Below are positions 60,475-64,000 of a stretch of DNA of 64,000 nucleotides, one piece after another. The notes beneath the pieces are model-generated. The model did not search any database. It saw nothing but the letters and a program-made list of their open reading frames with translations, and was not told the DNA's origin. The translations under genes were made by a program, and so were the position numbers. The stretch comes from Hevea brasiliensis (Eukaryota > Streptophyta > Magnoliopsida > Malpighiales > Euphorbiaceae), in the NCBI RefSeq assembly GCF_030052815.1, contig NC_079496.1:37039593-37103592 (forward strand), read 5' to 3'. Numbering within the stretch: the stretch's first letter is position 1; the number at the start of each line of letters is the position of its first letter.

Positions 60475-62276
60475 CTTCCCTTTCTGGTGGCAAACCAGGC
60501 AACTCTTCAGGAAATACCTCTGGGAAGTCTCTTACTGTGGGTATATCACTCAGGTTTGGCTTAGCCTGCCTAGTATCCACCACATGTGCTAGGTAGGCTT
60601 CACAGCCTTTTCTCATCATTCTTCTTGCAATTGTGGCTGAGATAACATTGGATAAGAAATCTGTCCTTTCCCCCACAACTATGATCTCATTACCCCTAGG
60701 AGTTTTCAAAGAGATTCTCTTCAATTTGCAATCAACTATTGCTTGATGACGTGACAACCAGTCCATTCCCAAAATCACGTCAAACTCGTGGAAGGGCAAC
60801 TCAATCAGGTCTGCCAAGAATTCATACCCCTAAATCCTTAACGGGCAACCCTTGTACACTTTTTTCACTACTACACTGTGGCCCAATGGATTAGTGACCA
60901 GAATGTCTTGGTCACTCTCCCCTACTAGTATCCCCCTTTCTACGGGTAGGTTGATGCAGATGTATGAATGAGTGGATCCTGGATCCACTAATGCATGCAC
61001 AGATGTATTGTAGAGGGAGAATGTACCCCTGATGACGTCCGGGGCATCTTGCTCCTCCTGAGCTCTAATGGCATAAGCTCTTGCAGGTGGTCTGTTATTA
61101 GGCCTCTCATCGCTCGATGTGCCTCGTGACGGTCCCATCTGCTGATTTGCCAGATTTCCTACCCCTTTGTGGTGCAGGAGCAGGTCTGTCTGCTTGTGTT
61201 GGAGCAGCTGTAGTAGTTATGCGTGGACAGTTCTTCAACTGATGCTCTGTTGACCCACACCTTAAGCAGGCACCAGTCACTCTCCAACACTCTCCCTTAT
61301 GCCATTTCAAACAATGTGGACATGCAGAAGTTGCTGGGGCTGGTCCCTTGAGCCCCATCCCTGGAGAGCTGCCCACTGATGGTGTGGACTGACCTCTCCT
61401 AGGGGTAAATCGTGGCTGGGCCCCGAGACCGACCACGACCTTGTGGCTGACTCAACTCGTGTGTGTGGAACTTTGAACTTCTTCCCAAATGCAGGAGATG
61501 AACTAGTCTGACCTGGGCCCCTCTTCTGTTGTTTCTCTCTTCTGGTCTGCTCACTTATTCTTACTTTTTCAACTTTTATTGCAGCTTCTACTAACTTGGT
61601 GAAGTCTGTGATTCCCAAGGCAGTGATCATGATCTTTATGTTGTCATTTCATCCCTCTTCAAATCTCTTACACCTTTCAGCCTCATTAGGGACTATCTCC
61701 CTTCCGTAGAGGCTCAATCTGACGAATTCCTTTTCATGCTCGGCCACTGACAGCTGTCTCTGCCTCAGATTAATGAACTCTCTTCTTCTCTCTTCCAGGT
61801 ATACACTACCCACATATTTCTTCTTAAATTCGGAGAGGAAGAAGTCCCAAGTTATAACTTCGCTGCACTTCATCGGATACCGTGTCCCACCATTCATATG
61901 CATCATCTTGCACAGATACATACAGCCTCTAAATTTTGCTCGGGTGCAGTGGAGTTGTTTCAAAACTCGCCTGCTCGTTTCAACCAATTCTACCGCAATG
62001 TAATCATCTTCTCTCTTGCCAAAGAAGTCCACTGCTCCAAACTTTCTCAATTTTTCTAGATGTGATTTTGGTTATGGAGGTGGTGGTGGTGGTGCTGGCA
62101 TTACCCCGGCCATTTGTCTGAAGAATTCGGCCATTTGCTGGAACATGGCCTGTGGAGGCCGAAAGGTGCTCGCTTGAGCCGGGCGAAGGTGTTCTCCCAT
62201 ACCCCGGGCCTCGCTTGCCGCAGTGGAACATGACTATCCACTTCCTCCTCAACTGCCCTCTAAGATGTAGGGTCCA
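60416..62276 (-). pseudogene. Element III gag and protease (disrupted)
   Basis: The start corresponds to ATG 62276 (MDPTS then stop). Pieces in order: an N-terminal acidic and proline-linked region with several indels; gag core 62050-61649 (FGAVDFFGKREDD, WDFFLSEFKKKYVGSVYLEE, ERCKRFEEG); gag tail 61630-61307 and 61436-61107 (CPHCLKWHKGECW, CLRCGSTEHQLKNC zinc knuckle); protease 61138-60830 (HALVDPGSTHSYICINLP), TAG at 60830-60832, then [18 protein letters not shown] and [20 protein letters not shown] (60817-60416). It retains the seven bases missing from element II near the protease break. Frame jumps at 61100-61450 and 61900-62270 mostly match CAG/CTG losses. Confidence 0.87.
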
Positions 62277-62386
62277 TATCCTATTCAAAATAAGAAAGAC
62301 AAACAGATCTGCATTAGTGTCACCTCGACTCTTACAAATGCAATGCATGGTATGGACTCAATCGAGGCCCAGAAACGCCTAAACCG

Positions 62387-62398
62387 TCTCTGATACCA
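62387..62398 (-). other. Primer-binding site, tRNA-Met type (element III)
   Basis: The minus strand reads TGGTATCAGAGA, with one base changed at the inner end against TGGTATCAGAGC, five bases from the LTR at 62404. Confidence 0.88.
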
Positions 62399-62403
62399 CT
62401 AAA

Positions 62404-64000
62404 TGTGACACCCTTACCCGCTCACAAGATATCCGAGTAAGCTATGTCACACGGCAAATTTGAACACTCTATTTTATCTTAATTAATTTTTATCATAGTT
62501 TTGAATATAATTTATGAAATATAATTTATTTAAGCCATTTATCAAAATTATAATTTATTTGAGGTTTCGATAATTTTATAGAAAATCTGGCAGAGTACCG
62601 GCTAAAAATGGAGAAAACAGTTCTTCGGAACCTGTGAAAAACACTTCCAATAATCATATTCAATCATTCTCAAACTCCAATATCAAAATCTCAATATTCT
62701 TCAATTTCATTTCTCAATCATTCATTTCTCATGGTACTCATATACATAAACAATAAATAAATACTCAAATTTTTCCATTCATAACCATAAATTTTCATTA
62801 TTTACATGAACATCAAAATACATTACATAAGTTTCATTTACACAAAGGAAAATAAAAGTTAGTTACAAAATACCAAAATGAAGCCTAGTGTCCTACCAAT
62901 GCACTATAGATGGTGAGGTGACACAGACACTATGCAGAGTTGCAGGAGGTCTCACCTAGTCTGTGGTCTACTGGGCTCTCATTTAGTATCTCCAGAACCT
63001 ACGCGTGGCAAAAGCAACGCGCTAAGCAATAATGCTTAGTGGTGCCAATAATAAAATAAAAAGAAATAACAGGAAGTAAACATGCTGTGCATGTATCGAT
63101 GACTTATTTGTTTTGTACTTGTTATATTCATTATTTCGTTAAATTTATCCACTTTCATTTTGTTTTAGTTGCCCAAGTAACCTATACTGGATGACTGGAC
63201 TAGATAAATGGGTAAACTGGCACTGGGTATCTAGTACCTCGGGTCGTCACACCATCGGTCACATATGCATCTCTCGGTGCAATGTATCAGCCTAATAAGT
63301 CAGTAATGACAATAGGCACAAGGCCAAATATCAATACAATGTCAGAATGGCTAAAAGCCATGAAATCACAGAATGGCATAATGCCATGTGCAGTACTGCT
63401 AACTGAACCCTATTGGCATGCCAAACTATACAAACCAATCTTATTAGGTATACTAGGGCATTTGATACTTTTGAATTCTTCAATTTTTGAATTTCAAGTT
63501 TTGGTGTCACTATTCACTTCACTAGTCAACAAAAATGTTGACTTTTGTATAGAAAATAGGTACATTGGTTTTAACACTCCCAATGTACCACATTTTGCAT
63601 TCAAAACTTGTTGGAATTAATCACCAATACCATTTCTAAGCTTAAAACTAAGGGAGCAGAATTTTCAGTTTTTGTACCCTAATTTTACTGTTCCATTAGT
63701 TACTGTTGCAATGGGAATTTGAGAAAGTGATAAACATGAAAGTTGTTCCTTATTTTGTCTAGTTGAATTTCTTTTTTTGAATCACTTCATTTGGAGTTTT
63801 GTAGCTCCAGTTATGGTCCAAAAACACAGCTGGCCGAATTGAAAAATTGCAGAACTAACCATATCTACAATGCAATGAATAGTGACTGCAACTGCCTTGT
63901 TGGATAGGTTCTGATCATAATTTGGGATAGGTTTCTTCATGAAAGTTGTTGGTCTATATCGTAAATTGTTGCTGTAAAAAGTTCAGGTCAATTGGGCCAT
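62404..64000 (-). repeat. 5' LTR of element III, cut by the window end
   Basis: Starts TGTGACACCC and is nearly identical to 51281 to about 52873. The start (62404-62460) and a stretch near 63270-63310 show the same CAG/CTG garbling as the neighbouring coding region. No gene. Confidence 0.9.

Larger units (their letters stand above)
51281..64000 (-). mobile_element. Element III: Tekay/Del-type Ty3/gypsy retrotransposon, 5' LTR runs out of the window
   Basis: Minus strand. 3' LTR 51281-54139 and 57345-57583 (split by a solo LTR), internal region 57584-62403, 5' LTR 62404 onward. Same layout as element II. The coding part has many indels, especially 59400-62400, most at CAG/CTG sites. Inserted in the Athila protease; the left duplication is probably GTACC (51276-51280). 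Confidence 0.9.

Overview
This is AT-rich plant nuclear DNA, almost certainly from an angiosperm and probably a woody eudicot; I cannot name the species. The evidence is full-length Ty3/gypsy and Ty1/copia LTR retrotransposons with plant-type tRNA-Met or tRNA-Asp-like primer sites, a chromodomain integrase of the plant Tekay/Del type, an Athila/Tat-type gag, and a TRIM fragment. I see no host gene, tRNA or rRNA gene, CRISPR array or bacterial feature. Essentially every base can be assigned to a retrotransposon or a piece of one.

The window is a nest of insertions. A (+) LTR fragment (1-1068) is cut by a (-) LTR of family C (1069-1413, resuming 24669-24872). Into it went Tekay-type element I (+; 1414-24668). 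The 3' LTR of I was in turn hit by Tekay-type element II (-; 8421-18671) and by a family-B LTR that survives as a solo LTR (20476-24256, perfect TTTGA duplication). A second family-B LTR (24873-25856) holds an Athila/Tat-type element (25857-51280). The gag of that element was hit by a TRIM (29120-29387), the TRIM by a second C-type LTR (29388-30398 and 49922-50532), that LTR by copia element 2 (-; 30399-49921), and the 3' LTR of copia 2 by copia element 1 (-; 31977-41508). This gives eight layers. The Athila protease was separately hit by Tekay-type element III (-; 51281 to beyond the window), whose 3' LTR carries a (+) solo LTR of the same family (54140-57339, perfect TCTAG duplication).

The three Tekay-type elements share about 3.1 kb LTRs (TGTAACACCC...GGGTGTCACA), a tRNA-Met primer site, a gag-pro-RT-RNaseH-integrase-chromodomain order and the polypurine tract. 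All are broken: I lacks zinc finger to mid-RT, II has a few frameshifts and stops, III has many indels. Both copia elements are about 9.5 kb with 2.1 kb LTRs, a long (about 1.8 kb) leader and an Angela/Tork-like pol; both are disrupted.

The points most worth a second look are: (a) a 75-nt AT-rich GT...AG intron at the same place in the integrase of II and III, with a decayed form in I, whose removal restores the frame into the chromodomain; (b) a systematic loss or garbling of CAG/CTG (CHG) sites in 33.1-38.0 kb and 59.4-63.3 kb, which looks like a base-calling artefact of methylated cytosine; (c) a 35-bp array of hairpin units in both copia leaders; (d) a 22-bp filler repeat replacing the protease region in copia 1; (e) several deletion junctions that erased one side of nested insertions.
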